This document shows positions 1 through 6,492 of a DNA stretch of 11,540 nt, one piece after another. Each line of letters opens with the position of its first letter. The first letter of the stretch is position 1. The DNA is taken from the NCBI GenBank assembly GCA_002393555.1, contig DGSP01000035.1:29937-41476 (forward strand), in the 5' to 3' direction. The translations under genes and the position numbers were made by a program. Below the pieces are notes generated by a model. The model worked only from the letters and a program-made list of their open reading frames with translations. It was not told where the DNA came from and did not search any database. The stretch is from Prevotellaceae bacterium UBA4359 (GTDB lineage: Bacteria > Bacteroidota > Bacteroidia > Bacteroidales > Bacteroidaceae).

Positions 1-317
1 AAAACGTGAAATGCTTTTTTCTTGTATTTTTTTATTTTTTCTTGTTTTTCTAAAGCCCGCGAAGCGGTAAAAAAGATTTCCGAACCGTAAGTTCTCTTAC
101 ACCGAACTCACGTTAAAATGCGTTCTTTTTTGAGTTTCCGAGACCGCACGAAATTGGTCAAAAAGTACTTGCCCGTAGCCTCAAAATCGATGTGACTCAC
201 ACCTGTGGGAGGGGTGTGACTCACACCTATGGTAGGGGTGTGACTCACACCTGTTTTGAGACAATTCGGGTTGGTCTTTTTGTATGATTTCGGGAAGCGA
301 AGGTGGAAAAGAGTTGC
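1..317. other. Non-coding region at the left edge, downstream of the TPR gene
   Basis: No convincing gene is seen here. The first 55 bases are T-rich on the plus strand. Two small inverted repeats are visible: CCGC-GAA-GCGG (57-67) and GTAAG-TTCT-CTTAC (87-100). Neither is followed by a T-tract in a way that makes a clear intrinsic terminator for the minus-strand genes that end at 318. The right part holds the 24-bp tandem repeat described separately. In many Bacteroidales the ruvX-def-TPR genes are followed by thrS and infC (from memory). If that holds here, this stretch would be the spacer or leader upstream of thrS, but no part of such a gene is in the window. Confidence 0.6.
191..260. repeat. 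24-bp tandem repeat built on a GGTGTGA-C-TCACACC palindrome
   Basis: Three units occur at exact 24-bp spacing, beginning TGTGACTCACACCT at 191, 215 and 239. The first two units differ at only two positions; the third is identical over its first 14 bases and then diverges into GTTTTGAG. Each later copy carries the perfect 15-base palindrome GGTGTGACTCACACC (7-base arms around one central base). A fourth, single copy with the same GTTTTGAG tail lies at 8944-8967, in the uxaC-relA spacer. The array could be an operator cluster, a hairpin-forming RNA element or a dispersed genomic repeat; the sequence alone does not decide. Confidence 0.9.
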
Positions 318-1934
318 TTACAACTTCTTTTTGTTTTTCTGCTTGATGTTTTGGTTCTTCTTGATGATGTTGTAAGCCTGGTAAATGCCGAGTTCGCCAG
401 CCTTGGAGAGGTCGGGAATGGCGAGTTCGGGGTTGTCGAGGAGAAGGTGGAGGAGACCACGGTTGAAATAGGCTTCGGCAAAGGTGTCGTTCTGTCGCAG
501 CACTTGGGTGAAACCGTCGATGGCCTCATAGAGGTGTCCAGACTGAGCGCTTTGATAGGCTTTCTCGAAGGTGGTGATGATTCCTTCCTGGCTGGTGCCC
601 CTATATATATTATATGTGTGTTCGTTCGGCAAGATGAGTTTGGCCTCCTGCTCGCGGTTCTGCACCTTGCCTCTGTATTCGCTTTCATACACTTGCTCCT
701 GTATGCTGTCATCCTCCTCGATGAGTTTCTGGTAGTCGTCGAGGTTGATGGTGGACTTTTTGCGTGTCTTGTTCTTCTGGCGCGAAGTGGGGGTGGAGTA
801 GCCGTATCGGTGGGCTATCTGTTCTTTCAGCACATGCTCCTCGTCCCGGCTGGCTCCGGCTGTGTCGCCTATCTTGCGTCGGGCGGCTGCACGTCGTTCG
901 TAGCCATAGAGGAATTTGGGAAATTCGTTGATAACGGTGGTGTAGTCGCGGATGGCTCCCCGGTAGTCGCCGATATTCTCCAGCAGGGTGGCACGGTTGA
1001 AGGTGGCCATCATGTCGTCGGGGTCGATGGAGAGGATGAAGTTGAAGTCCTCGATGGCGAGGTTGTCTTCGCCCACATTGGCGCGAAGGAGTCCTCGGTT
1101 GTAGTGTCCGACGAAATTCTGCGGTTCGAACACAAGGGCTTGGTCATAGTCTGCCATCGCGTCGCGGTATTTGTTCAGATGGTAGTAGCAGAGGGCGCGA
1201 TTGATGAGACAGCCGGCATTCTTGGGACTGAGGCGCAGGGACTCGGTGTAGTAGTTCACGGCTTCGTCATACTGCTCGTGGGTCATCAGGATGTTGGCCT
1301 TGGCGGTGAGGGCGCTGATGTTGTATCTGTCCACGTCCAGTGCTTTGTCTATGATGGCTTCGGCGGCTGTCGTGTCCTTCTTCTGGAGCAGAATCTGCGC
1401 TTTGATGTTGTAGCCATCGGCATGCTTGGCCCACTTCTTGATGATGATGTCGGTGATGCTGTCGGCCTGGTTGAGGCTGTCCAGTTCCATGTAGCAGAGA
1501 GCGAGGTTGTGCCACAGAGAACGGTTCTCAGGGGTCATCTCGGTGGCTGTCTCGTAGTCTTTGATGGCTTCGGCAAAGTGGCTGAGGTTGATGTGGGCCA
1601 GGCCGCGCAGTTCGTAACTGCTGGGGTAGTAGGGGTTGCGGCGGATGGCCTCGTTGCAGTCGCTGATGGTGCCGGAGTAGTCTTCGAGGTAGAACTTGGC
1701 CACACCTCGGAAAAAGTAAGGTTCGTAGAGGTGAGGCTTGTAGTTGATGACGATGTTGAAATAACTGATGGAGAGTACGTAGTCGTCATAGGAGAGTGCG
1801 TTGCGGGCGATGTTCATCATGCGGTCTGTGTTGATTTGGGCATAGGAAATGCCTCCTGTCCCCCAAAGGGGAAGGACTATTGCAACGACTCGAATGAGTG
1901 AAGCGACCGATGATATGACTCCCGACTTCTGCAT
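318..1934 (-). CDS. Secreted tetratricopeptide-repeat protein (TPR)
   Basis: Encodes 538 residues from the ATG at 1934. Residues 1-32 form a plausible signal peptide: basic residues K3 and R15, hydrophobic VVAIVLPLWGTGG, then SYA before Q33. The mature part starts with about ten consecutive TPR units (roughly residues 36-370; typical A/G/Y/F pattern as in YNRGLLRANVGEDNLAIEDF). A charged, poorly conserved-looking linker follows (about 375-445), then two more TPR units (450-515) and a lysine-rich tail. TPR arrays are protein-binding scaffolds; the likely location is the periplasm and the partner is unknown. The gene is last in the block after def. Upstream TTG (1982) and ATG (1958) codons are in frame, but they lie in or beyond an octamer repeat and would add residues before a complete signal peptide, so I prefer 1934. 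The signal-peptide DNA itself looks repeat-derived (see findings). Confidence 0.9.
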   Translation of the reverse strand: MQKSGVISSVASLIRVVAIVLPLWGTGGISYAQINTDRMMNIARNALSYDDYVLSISYFNIVINYKPHLYEPYFFRGVAKFYLEDYSGTISDCNEAIRRNPYYPSSYELRGLAHINLSHFAEAIKDYETATEMTPENRSLWHNLALCYMELDSLNQADSITDIIIKKWAKHADGYNIKAQILLQKKDTTAAEAIIDKALDVDRYNISALTAKANILMTHEQYDEAVNYYTESLRLSPKNAGCLINRALCYYHLNKYRDAMADYDQALVFEPQNFVGHYNRGLLRANVGEDNLAIEDFNFILSIDPDDMMATFNRATLLENIGDYRGAIRDYTTVINEFPKFLYGYERRAAARRKIGDTAGASRDEEHVLKEQIAHRYGYSTPTSRQKNKTRKKSTINLDDYQKLIEEDDSIQEQVYESEYRGKVQNREQEAKLILPNEHTYNIYRGTSQEGIITTFEKAYQSAQSGHLYEAIDGFTQVLRQNDTFAEAYFNRGLLHLLLDNPELAIPDLSKAGELGIYQAYNIIKKNQNIKQKNKKKL

Positions 1935-1979
1935 AACCGAACAACAGAACAACCGCATAACCGCATAACCGCACAACCA
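1932..1979. repeat. Octamer tandem repeat (CATAACCG type) at the def-TPR junction
   Basis: Six consecutive 8-mers are in register on the plus strand: CATAACCG, AACAACAG, AACAACCG, CATAACCG, CATAACCG, CACAACCA. On the coding (minus) strand the core is CGGTTATG, so three of the units contain an ATG. These ATGs include the preferred TPR start (1932-1934) and the in-frame upstream alternative (1956-1958). Since 8 is not a multiple of 3, adding or removing a unit would move the upstream ATG out of frame and change the def-TPR distance. GGTTATGC-like strings are, from memory, frequent between genes in Bacteroidales. Confidence 0.85.
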
Positions 1980-1982
1980 CAA

Positions 1983-2543
1983 TCACCCTCTATTGGGCTT
2001 GCACTTGTAGTGGGCTGAGAACTTGCCCTTGGCCATGGCGAGGAGTTTAGATTTGACCATCTGCTTGCGGAAAGGTGAAAGGCGATCGACGAACATCTTG
2101 CCCTCAAGGTGGTCATACTCATGCTGAAACACGCGGGCTTCGAAGCCTTCGAGCCAACGTTCCTGTTCCTCGCCATTCTCATCGAAGTAGTTGACAAGCA
2201 CTTTGGCAGGACGCTTCACGCTTTCGTTGATGCCGGGAATGGAAAGGCAACCTTCCGACATGGACACTGTCTCATCGCTCTCTTCGAGAATCTCGGGGTT
2301 GATGAATGTGTGGCGATAGCCTTTGTATTGTGGCTCATCTTCGGAGATGGCATCGAGGTCGATGATGAAAAGCCTGATAGGCAGGCCCACTTGTGGTGCG
2401 GCAAGACCTACGCCCTCAGAGCGTTCGAGGGTCTCGAACATGTTGGAGATGAGTTCTTTCAGATTCGGGTAAGACTCAAAGTCTATTTCCTCGGCCACCT
2501 TACGAAGCACTGGCTGGCCAAAGATGTACATGGGTAGTATCAT
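1983..2543 (-). CDS. def: Peptide deformylase
   Basis: Encodes 186 residues, normal for the family. The enzyme removes the formyl group from the N-terminal methionine of nascent proteins in the cytoplasm, using a metal ion held by one Cys and two His. All three family motifs are present: GVGLAAPQ (residues 44-51), EGCLS (97-101, metal ligand C99) and HEYDH (141-145, ligands H141 and H145, catalytic E142). The start at 2543 gives MILPMYIFGQPVL, the expected N-terminus; a second ATG four codons in is less likely. It follows ruvX after a 50-nt AT-rich repeat-containing spacer and precedes the TPR gene. Co-location of ruvX, def and a TPR protein fits what I recall for Bacteroidales. The gene looks intact and essential-type. 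Confidence 0.98.
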   Translation of the reverse strand: MILPMYIFGQPVLRKVAEEIDFESYPNLKELISNMFETLERSEGVGLAAPQVGLPIRLFIIDLDAISEDEPQYKGYRHTFINPEILEESDETVSMSEGCLSIPGINESVKRPAKVLVNYFDENGEEQERWLEGFEARVFQHEYDHLEGKMFVDRLSPFRKQMVKSKLLAMAKGKFSAHYKCKPNRG

Positions 2544-2594
2544 TTACAATTCTATAATTAACGATTGGGTTTACAATTTTATGATTTCACGATT
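2543..2594. repeat. Imperfect tandem repeat in the ruvX-def spacer
   Basis: Two AT-rich copies follow each other: TTTACAATTCTATAATT plus AACGATT (2543-2566) and TTTACAATTTTATGATTT plus CACGATT (2570-2594), the second one base longer and with a few substitutions. They fill nearly the whole spacer between the ruvX stop and the def start and touch both genes. On the coding strand the phrase reads AATCGT...AATTGTAAA, a type of string I recall as common between genes in Bacteroidetes. No promoter box (TAnnTTTG) or terminator is seen in it. Confidence 0.7.
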
Positions 2595-3007
2595 TATCTT
2601 TTGCTTTGCAGGTAATCTTCCAGGATGATGGTGGCGCTGATTTTATCGACGAGTCCCTTGTTCTGCCTTGCTTTCTTGCCGATGCCACTCTGGAGCATGG
2701 CTTGATGAGCCAGTACGGAGGTGAAGCGTTCGTCGTAATAGACAACCTCCTTGTCGGGGAAAAGTTTTTTCAGGCGGTTGAAGAAAGGCTCGATGCGTTT
2801 CATGTTCTCGCTGTCCTCTCCGTTCATCTGGGTCGGCTTCCCCACCACGATTGTGGCCACCTCTTCTTTTGCGAGGTAATCCACGATGAATTTCTCCAAG
2901 TCTTTTGTTTCCACAGTCGCCAATCCGTTGGCTATCATTTTTAGCGTGTCGGTCACTGCAATGCCTGTGCGTTTTTTCCCGTAATCTATAGCGAGTAGTC
3001 TTGCCAT
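2594..3007 (-). CDS. ruvX: RuvX/YqgF family putative Holliday-junction resolvase or rRNA-processing nuclease
   Basis: Encodes 137 residues, the usual family length (about 138). The RNase H-like fold markers are present: LAIDYGKKRTGIA with acidic D8, VVGKP (54-58), YYDERFTS with D92 and E93, and the C-terminal DKISATIILEDYL with D121. In E. coli YqgF is linked to 16S rRNA 5' maturation and anti-termination; a Holliday-junction nuclease role is claimed for some relatives. Which applies here cannot be read from sequence. The ATG at 3007 lies one base after the lptD stop (TGA-T-ATG), suggesting translational coupling; the open frame continues upstream, but MARLLAIDYG is the expected N-terminus. 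It is followed by def. Confidence 0.95.
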   Translation of the reverse strand: MARLLAIDYGKKRTGIAVTDTLKMIANGLATVETKDLEKFIVDYLAKEEVATIVVGKPTQMNGEDSENMKRIEPFFNRLKKLFPDKEVVYYDERFTSVLAHQAMLQSGIGKKARQNKGLVDKISATIILEDYLQSKR

Positions 3008-3008
3008 A

Positions 3009-5891
3009 TCAATACCATTGAATCGTGCTTGAATAACTGGATTTCTTGTCGTACTTGAGCGCATCGGTGAGGGTGCTGGCGTTGGCGCGCAACGAGATGT
3101 GGTAACTGGTGAAGTTGCCGAACACCAGACCGCAGGAGATGTTGAAGCAGTGCATGTCGCGTGAGATGTTCACGGTGGTCATCGAAATCTTCTTGGCTGT
3201 GAAGTCCCATCCCGATGCGAAGTTGCAGTTCCAGTTGCCGGACAGTTTCAGGTTGCCCGAGAAGTTCAGGTTTTGGGTGAACTTGTAGGGGTAGCGCATG
3301 GTCTTGACGTTGATGTCTCTGGTGCGGTCTTCCGACATGGTGAGGCCATAGGAAATGGAGAAAGACCACGGCATCTGGAACTTCATGTAGCCATCCTCGT
3401 CCAGACCCTCGGCATCTTCCTTGCTGCTCTTTCTGTTCGGGTCCTTGATGTTGGTCTCAAGGTCGTTCGGGTCGTCTATGTCCTCCTCGTCGTCTGTGTC
3501 CGCTGGTTCGTCTTCCTTGTCCTTCCCGTGGCCAAACAGACGCTGTATCTTCTCTTTGATTTGCCTGAAACTCTGGTTGTTGAAGGTGTAGGAAATGTTC
3601 TTCGACATGCCTTGGAAACGTCCCCAACGTCCGTATGACCATTCTGTGCGGTTGCCGACAATCACGTTGCCGTTCTTGTCAAACTCGTAGGCGTATGTCA
3701 TGAAGACTGCATTCATGTTGAAGGTCGTCCTTCCCCATTTCAGTCGCAGGCGTGTGGAGAGGTTAGACCACGGCTGTTTTTGGGCTGCCATGTTGTAGGA
3801 GAGCGACGCACCCAGTTCGTCGATGATGCTGATTTTCTTGATGGAGTCGTTCTTGTCTTTGATTTTGGCCTCGATATTGTTGGAAATGTCCATGTTGATG
3901 ATGCCCGACTTTCCTTGCGACGGCACTCCATAGAGAGAGCCAGCATAGGGAGAGTAGGACACGAGCGAGACGTTGCCCTCCTCGTCGGTCTTCGTGTAGG
4001 TTTCCCAATAGCCCCACCTCGAATCGCCGAAGTCTGGTGCATAACTGAAGCCGACGGTGGGGGAGAACACATGGCGCACCATCTGTAGTTTCTTGCCGAA
4101 CACTTTTGGGTTGGGCTTATACATACCATATATCTTAGTGTTGGCCGACAACGAGAGGTTGAAGTCAAACACGCGGTTGAATCCGTAGATGGTGTCTCTT
4201 GCCACCTTCTGAGTGCTTTCGTCCCAACTCTGCATAATCTTGTTGGTGTACCAGCGTTCGGTATAGTTCAGCGTGGGGGTCAGGTTGATGTATTTCAGGA
4301 TGTTGAACGATGCCGAGATGGGGATGTTGTGCCTCATTCCGTTCTTCCAGTCCTTAATCAGTGACGATTTCAGCACTTTGTCTTCCTTTGTGTTGATAGA
4401 GTTGGACAGAGTTCCTGTGTAGTGCATGCTGATTTTCTCATACCATCGTTCCTTGCCCACGGCATGCTTGCGCTTGAAGGGGTAGAAGCGTGAGAACGAA
4501 AGGGTCAGCGATGGCAGGGTGAGCGCAATGGTGGAGTCGCGCATGTTTTGCGAGATGTTGAACGAACTGGACAAGGACAGGCCAATCTTGGGGAAGTTGT
4601 GAGAATAACTGATGGAAGAGGTGCGTGTGCTCTGCGAGTAGGAGGTGGGGTTGTAGAGCGAAGTCAGGTTGTTCTGCTCGTAAGACTGGGTGGCAAAGTT
4701 CACGCTTGCCGTGAACGAACTGTTGGGCGAAGCCTTCGGGTCGGTGCGGTGGCTCCACTGCACCTTGAAGTTCTTTTCTACATAATAGTCGGGCAGGTTC
4801 TTCTCGCCCTCTTTCGTCACTTGATAGTTGAAATAGAAGTTGCCGCTGTACTTGTAGCGCCGCTTGTAAGTGGTCTGTGCACCGATGCCCCACGAACCCT
4901 TAGTGAAAATCTCGCCCGTCACCTTCAGGTCCATGTAGTCGCTGATGGCGAAGTAGTAGCCACCATCGCGCAGGTAGAATCCACGGGTGAACTCGTCGCC
5001 ATAGGTCGGCATGATGAAACCGCTGGAGTAAGTGCTGGTGATGGGGAAGTAGGCAAAGGGGATGGCCAGCGGCAACGGCACATCTTCCACCACCAGCCAT
5101 GCCGGGCCAGAAAAGACGTTCTTTCCGGGCCGCACTTTCGCCCTCGACATGCGGATGTAGAAGTGGGGATGCTCCTCGTCGCAGGTGGTATAGGTTCCGC
5201 CTTTCAGGTAGTACTCACCCTCCGTGCCTTTTTTCGACTCTTCCGAAGTGAGGAAACCCTCTTGCTGAGCCGTGTAGATGTTGGTGATGAAGCCTTTCTT
5301 CGTGTCGAAGTTATACGACATGGTCTCTGTCTTGTATTCGTCGCCACCGTCCTTGAAGACAGGCTGTCCATACATGTTGCCCAAAGAGTCCAGCCCATAG
5401 GTGGCATGGACAGTCGAACTGTCCATGTTCATGCGGATGTTCTCAGCCGTCAGTTCTATGTTCTGGTATTTCACATCGGCCTTGCCATAGAGGTAGGCGT
5501 TCTTCGTGTTCATGAAGAAAGTCATGGAGTCTTTGGCCTCGTAGGCCACAGGTGCTTCAAGTGCGCTCTTCTTCTTCGACTTGTTGATGGAGTCCTCGGC
5601 TGCAGCCACCGAGTCGTTCCATTGGGTGGCTCGCGAGGTGTTCTTTTGTTCGATGCCATGCTCGCGGTCGAAGATAGACTTGATGGAGTCGAGGTTGAGA
5701 AGCAGGGAGTCAGCCTCCGACAGCACTTTGGCAGTGTCAGTCGTGGCGGAAAGAGTGTCGGCATCCGTGCTATCAACAGCATAAAGGCCGACAATTTTAG
5801 GATATTTGCCGACCGATGGAATGTTGAGAGCGGTCATGGAAAGTACCGTAACCAGTACTAAAAACGACGCAATGAACCTTTGACTTCTCAT
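3009..5891 (-). CDS. lptD: LPS-assembly protein LptD (Bacteroidetes type), outer-membrane beta-barrel
   Basis: Encodes 960 residues from the ATG at 5891. A signal peptide is visible (RSQR then FIASFLVLVTVLSMTA). After a Ser/Thr/Asp-rich stretch comes an OstA/LptA-like periplasmic region (about residues 125-240: YLYGKADVKYQNIELTAENI), then the signature GGTYTTCDEEHPHFY (231-245) and VPLPLAIPFAYFPI, typical of LptD. The remaining two thirds alternate aromatic and polar residues as in a large beta-barrel, ending QWY. LptD inserts lipopolysaccharide into the outer leaflet, in other bacteria together with the lipoprotein LptE; no lptE is recognised here. Residues about 789-834 form a very acidic, low-complexity insertion, probably an external loop. 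A TTG at 5924 in the same frame is open, but it lies upstream of a promoter-like box, so 5891 is preferred. ruvX follows after one base. Confidence 0.9.
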   Translation of the reverse strand: MRSQRFIASFLVLVTVLSMTALNIPSVGKYPKIVGLYAVDSTDADTLSATTDTAKVLSEADSLLLNLDSIKSIFDREHGIEQKNTSRATQWNDSVAAAEDSINKSKKKSALEAPVAYEAKDSMTFFMNTKNAYLYGKADVKYQNIELTAENIRMNMDSSTVHATYGLDSLGNMYGQPVFKDGGDEYKTETMSYNFDTKKGFITNIYTAQQEGFLTSEESKKGTEGEYYLKGGTYTTCDEEHPHFYIRMSRAKVRPGKNVFSGPAWLVVEDVPLPLAIPFAYFPITSTYSSGFIMPTYGDEFTRGFYLRDGGYYFAISDYMDLKVTGEIFTKGSWGIGAQTTYKRRYKYSGNFYFNYQVTKEGEKNLPDYYVEKNFKVQWSHRTDPKASPNSSFTASVNFATQSYEQNNLTSLYNPTSYSQSTRTSSISYSHNFPKIGLSLSSSFNISQNMRDSTIALTLPSLTLSFSRFYPFKRKHAVGKERWYEKISMHYTGTLSNSINTKEDKVLKSSLIKDWKNGMRHNIPISASFNILKYINLTPTLNYTERWYTNKIMQSWDESTQKVARDTIYGFNRVFDFNLSLSANTKIYGMYKPNPKVFGKKLQMVRHVFSPTVGFSYAPDFGDSRWGYWETYTKTDEEGNVSLVSYSPYAGSLYGVPSQGKSGIINMDISNNIEAKIKDKNDSIKKISIIDELGASLSYNMAAQKQPWSNLSTRLRLKWGRTTFNMNAVFMTYAYEFDKNGNVIVGNRTEWSYGRWGRFQGMSKNISYTFNNQSFRQIKEKIQRLFGHGKDKEDEPADTDDEEDIDDPNDLETNIKDPNRKSSKEDAEGLDEDGYMKFQMPWSFSISYGLTMSEDRTRDINVKTMRYPYKFTQNLNFSGNLKLSGNWNCNFASGWDFTAKKISMTTVNISRDMHCFNISCGLVFGNFTSYHISLRANASTLTDALKYDKKSSYSSTIQWY

Positions 5892-5901
5892 AAAACGGGG
5901 G

Positions 5902-5909
5902 CAAAGGTA
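5902..5909 (-). promoter_or_regulatory. Bacteroidetes -7 promoter box before lptD
   Basis: The minus strand reads TACCTTTG, an exact match to the Bacteroidetes sigma-ABfr -7 consensus TAnnTTTG. The preferred lptD ATG (5891) begins 11 bases after the box, so the leader would be only a few bases long. No TTG/TTTG -33 element lies at the usual 19-20 base spacing; a TTTG occurs only 12 bases upstream. The box implies that lptD-ruvX-def-TPR can be transcribed independently of the HD and trmN6 genes. Confidence 0.6.
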
Positions 5910-5952
5910 CGACTTTTTCGGCAAATAATCGGCATGTAGAGTTTAATAAATC

Positions 5953-6492
5953 CTAAATCCCAAACCTTTTAGACCATTTCACAAATCGTTCCACCCCTTC
6001 GTGGCCAAATTTTTCCAGCGAATGGATGGTCTGCTCCAGTGTTTTCTCGGTGGTCAGTTTGGTCTTAGAGAAAAATTTGTCAGCATAGCAGATGAGTTGC
6101 TCCTCCACAGTTTCGGGCAGCAGGTCGCGGTGAGGAATGGGGAGATTTTGCTGTTCAATCTCTTGCAGCGAGAGTCCAGCACCCGTGTGTCGTTCGCACA
6201 CTCGGGCATGTCGTGGAAAACCTTCGGCTCTCAGCAGTTCAGCCCCGATGGTGCCGTGGCAGATGTAAGGCTCTGTGCCGAAGCATTGAATGCCAGGTGC
6301 ATTGCAGCGGAAAATGCCGATGTCGTGCAGCATGGCAGCCTCTTCCACAAACTGGCGGTCAGCCTGCAGTTCGGGGTGCTGGTCGATGATGCGGAGAGCC
6401 TTGTCGGCCACTTGACGGCTATGCAGCATCAAGATGTGCTTGAGTTCGTTCTCCTCGGGATAGTACTTGTCGATGATGGCTTGATAGTTCAT
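5953..6492 (-). CDS. HD-domain protein, putative metal-dependent phosphohydrolase
   Basis: Encodes 179 residues. The HD superfamily metal-site residues are all present in order: H24 (LMLHSRQVADKAL), H56-D57 (AAMLHDIGIF), H79 (YICHGTIGAELL), H102 (CERHTGAGLS) and D138 (ICYADKFFSK), so it should be an active phosphohydrolase-type enzyme. The substrate is unknown. It is a stand-alone small HD protein with no transmembrane or signal sequence, so probably cytoplasmic. Its ATG overlaps the stop of the methyltransferase gene by four bases (ATGA, 6489-6492), so the two are almost certainly co-transcribed and translationally coupled; this does not prove a shared pathway. A link to nucleotide or RNA metabolism is possible but only inferred from position. 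Confidence 0.88.
   Translation of the reverse strand: MNYQAIIDKYYPEENELKHILMLHSRQVADKALRIIDQHPELQADRQFVEEAAMLHDIGIFRCNAPGIQCFGTEPYICHGTIGAELLRAEGFPRHARVCERHTGAGLSLQEIEQQNLPIPHRDLLPETVEEQLICYADKFFSKTKLTTEKTLEQTIHSLEKFGHEGVERFVKWSKRFGI

Noticed and set aside
191..252. CRP/FNR-like operator (TGTGA...TCACA)
   Set aside because: The half-sites match TGTGA and TCACA, but only one base separates them instead of six, so the geometry does not fit a CRP-type dimer.
1..300. CRISPR array suggested by the regularly spaced palindromic repeats
   Set aside because: Units are 24 bp with no unique spacers (the inter-palindrome bases are themselves repeated), there are only three, and no cas genes are near.
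5947..5960. Another heptamer repeat (TAAATCC twice) at the end of the HD gene
   Set aside because: Only two units are present, and one overlaps the stop codon and last residues of the gene. Chance is a sufficient explanation.
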